From contig JAQUMS010000053.1 in NCBI GenBank assembly GCA_028717985.1, positions 1 through 7,325 of the forward strand: a stretch of DNA of 7,325 nt, read 5' to 3'. Shown piece after piece: positions 6,967-7,325 of the stretch. The stretch comes from Candidatus Omnitrophota bacterium (GTDB taxonomy: Bacteria > Omnitrophota > Gorgyraeia > Gygaellales > Profunditerraquicolaceae). The notes under the pieces are model-generated. The model was not told the DNA's origin. It did not search any database and saw nothing but the letters and a program-made list of their open reading frames with translations. The position numbers were made by a program, and so were the translations under genes. Within the stretch, counting starts at the first letter, position 1, and each line of letters begins with the position of its first letter.

Positions 6967-7002
6967 AAATACTATCATATTTGAATATTATGTCAAGTAT
7001 TT
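6967..7002. promoter_or_regulatory. Nested dyad over the rrf2 promoter, candidate Rrf2 operator
   Basis: A perfect 7-bp inverted repeat, AAATACT (6967-6973) and AGTATTT (6996-7002), brackets the promoter. Inside it, TTGA (6981-6984) and TCAA (6993-6996) form a second dyad with an 8-bp AT-rich centre. The elements cover both the -35 and -10 boxes, which suits an autorepressor. Rrf2 proteins bind AT-rich dyads of about 25 bp; binding here is an inference from position and symmetry. Confidence 0.55.
6969..6996 (-). promoter_or_regulatory. Sigma70-type promoter of the Rrf2 gene
   Basis: On the minus strand a perfect -35 TTGACA (6991-6996) is followed after 16 bp by TAGTAT (6969-6974), a 4-of-6 match to TATAAT. 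Transcription would begin near 6961, giving a leader of about 30 nt that contains the GGAGGG ribosome binding site at 6940-6945. This is the clearest promoter in the window. Confidence 0.72.
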
Positions 7003-7052
7003 TTTGCACTTCGCCCCTACCTTATAAAGCGCGACAGAAAACTTATACGCTT

Positions 7053-7122
7053 AAGTGATACCTTGAAACCAAGTATGCTTCTCTAAGCGATACCTTGGTT
7101 ATACGGAAAACCAAGTATGCTT
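7053..7122. repeat. Two tandem imperfect hairpin repeats
   Basis: Unit 1 (7053-7080) and unit 2 (7085-7122) share AAGYGATACCTTG in the left arm and CCAAGTATGCTT in the right arm. In each, AAGY, ATAC and TTG(G) pair with CCAA/CAA, GTAT and GCTT, leaving the same single-base bulges G and C in the left arm. The loops differ (about 4 and 12 nt). A 22-nt segment starting at 7069 recurs at 7111 with one mismatch, 42 bp apart. A degenerate half-unit, TATACGCTTAAG, precedes unit 1. Conserved arms with unlike loops suggest selection or a mobile palindromic element. Confidence 0.7.
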
Positions 7123-7132
7123 TTCTAAGCGA

Positions 7133-7162
7133 AACGCCGTCACAAAATTTTATGACGGCGTT
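7133..7162. terminator. Strong 10-bp hairpin, possible terminator
   Basis: AACGCCGTCA (7133-7142) and TGACGGCGTT (7153-7162) are perfect complements. The 10-nt centre contains AAAATTTT, making a near-perfect 30-bp palindrome with one mismatched pair. On the minus strand it is followed by TTTCGCTT, a weak T-tract, and it sits about 50 bp after the possible stop at 7212, so it could end that upstream gene. It could also be a protein site or a diverged member of the adjacent hairpin array, with which it shares the preceding TAAGCGA. Confidence 0.5.
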
Positions 7163-7211
7163 AAAATCATTAATTACAAATAGTTATAAAAATCGCGCAA
7201 GCACACTCATA

Positions 7212-7325
7212 TTAAATTCTTTTAACAGCACCTATACAGAACGAAATAATACACACCAGACAAAATAATAGATGCAAACGAGCAGTACGGATATCTATAT
7301 CCGCAAGAGTTATTATTTCTTCTTG
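7212..7325 (-). CDS. Possible C-terminal fragment of an unidentified gene
   Basis: From the right edge a minus-strand frame stays open for 37 codons and stops at TAA (7212-7214). It reads QEEIITLADIDIRTARLHLL, then a hydrophobic, cysteine-containing run ending GAVKRI. I do not recognise the family. The EEIIxxADID start faintly recalls the tail of carbon-nitrogen hydrolases, but the hydrophobic end does not fit. Such an open stretch can occur by chance in 114 bp. Support comes from shared strand with all other genes and from the hairpin at 7133-7162 downstream of the stop. Confidence 0.3.
   Translation of the reverse strand, partial: QEEIITLADIDIRTARLHLLFCLVCIISFCIGAVKRI
7288..7303. repeat. 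16-bp palindrome CGGATAT-CT-ATATCCG
   Basis: Two perfect 7-bp arms flank a 2-bp centre. No T-run follows closely on either strand, so it is not a terminator. It may be a protein-binding dyad, or coincidence within the possible coding fragment that covers it. Confidence 0.45.

Larger units (their letters stand above)
6933..7211. other. Gene-free region upstream of rrf2
   Basis: This AT-rich stretch contains the rrf2 ribosome binding site, its promoter and dyad, then three tandem hairpins (7053-7162) and an AT-rich tail to about 7211. No reading frame on either strand has a start, ribosome binding site and protein-like content. It separates the rrf2-metY cluster from whatever ends near 7212. 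Confidence 0.7.

Noticed and set aside
7053..7162. CRISPR array
   Set aside because: Only two similar units, each self-complementary with different loops and no regular spacers; no cas genes in view.
7272..7325. Plus-strand gene start near the right edge
   Set aside because: The ATG at 7272 has no ribosome binding site and only 18 codons before the edge, with unremarkable content.

Overview
The window reads as one minus-strand gene cluster from an anaerobic bacterium, devoted mainly to sulfur amino-acid synthesis. All convincing genes lie on the minus strand and are described here in the direction of transcription (high to low coordinates). The organism cannot be named from the sequence. A [FeFe]-hydrogenase maturase (HydE), direct sulfhydrylation enzymes and an IscR-like Rrf2 regulator point to a strict or facultative anaerobe. 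Moderate GC, compact spacing and the gene mix would fit an uncultured phylum such as Omnitrophota, or a Desulfobacterota/Nitrospirota relative, but that is a low-confidence impression.

From the right edge, 7212-7325 may hold the last 37 codons of an unidentified gene. Next comes a gene-free stretch with three tandem hairpins (7053-7162) and a clear sigma70-type promoter overlapping a dyad (6967-7002). That promoter serves an Rrf2-family regulator (6495-6932) carrying four cysteines in an IscR-like arrangement. A 325-bp gap (6170-6494) follows; it contains an intrinsic terminator (6323-6360) and separates the regulator from the biosynthetic genes.

The main run is metY (O-acetylhomoserine sulfhydrylase), cysK (cysteine synthase), metX (homoserine O-acyltransferase), metW (MetX partner), a 59-residue 4-oxalocrotonate tautomerase-like protein, hydE and mnmA (tRNA 2-thiouridylase, cut by the left edge). 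Gaps are 27 bp (metY-cysK), 11 bp (cysK-metX), 56 bp (metW-tautomerase) and 47 bp (tautomerase-hydE). There are overlaps of 17 bp (metX-metW) and 4 bp (hydE-mnmA). No terminator is visible inside this run, so it is probably one operon.

Functionally, MetX (with MetW) activates homoserine, MetY adds sulfide to give homocysteine, and CysK adds sulfide to O-acetylserine to give cysteine. MnmA uses cysteine-derived persulfide sulfur to thiolate tRNA. HydE works on a cysteine-bound iron precursor of the hydrogenase H-cluster. The shared theme is sulfide and cysteine use, plausibly controlled by the cysteine-rich Rrf2 regulator. The points most worth a second look are the terminator-bearing leader before metY, the Rrf2 operator, the tandem hairpins, and three extra cysteines in HydE. 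I did not find a plainly new multi-gene system.
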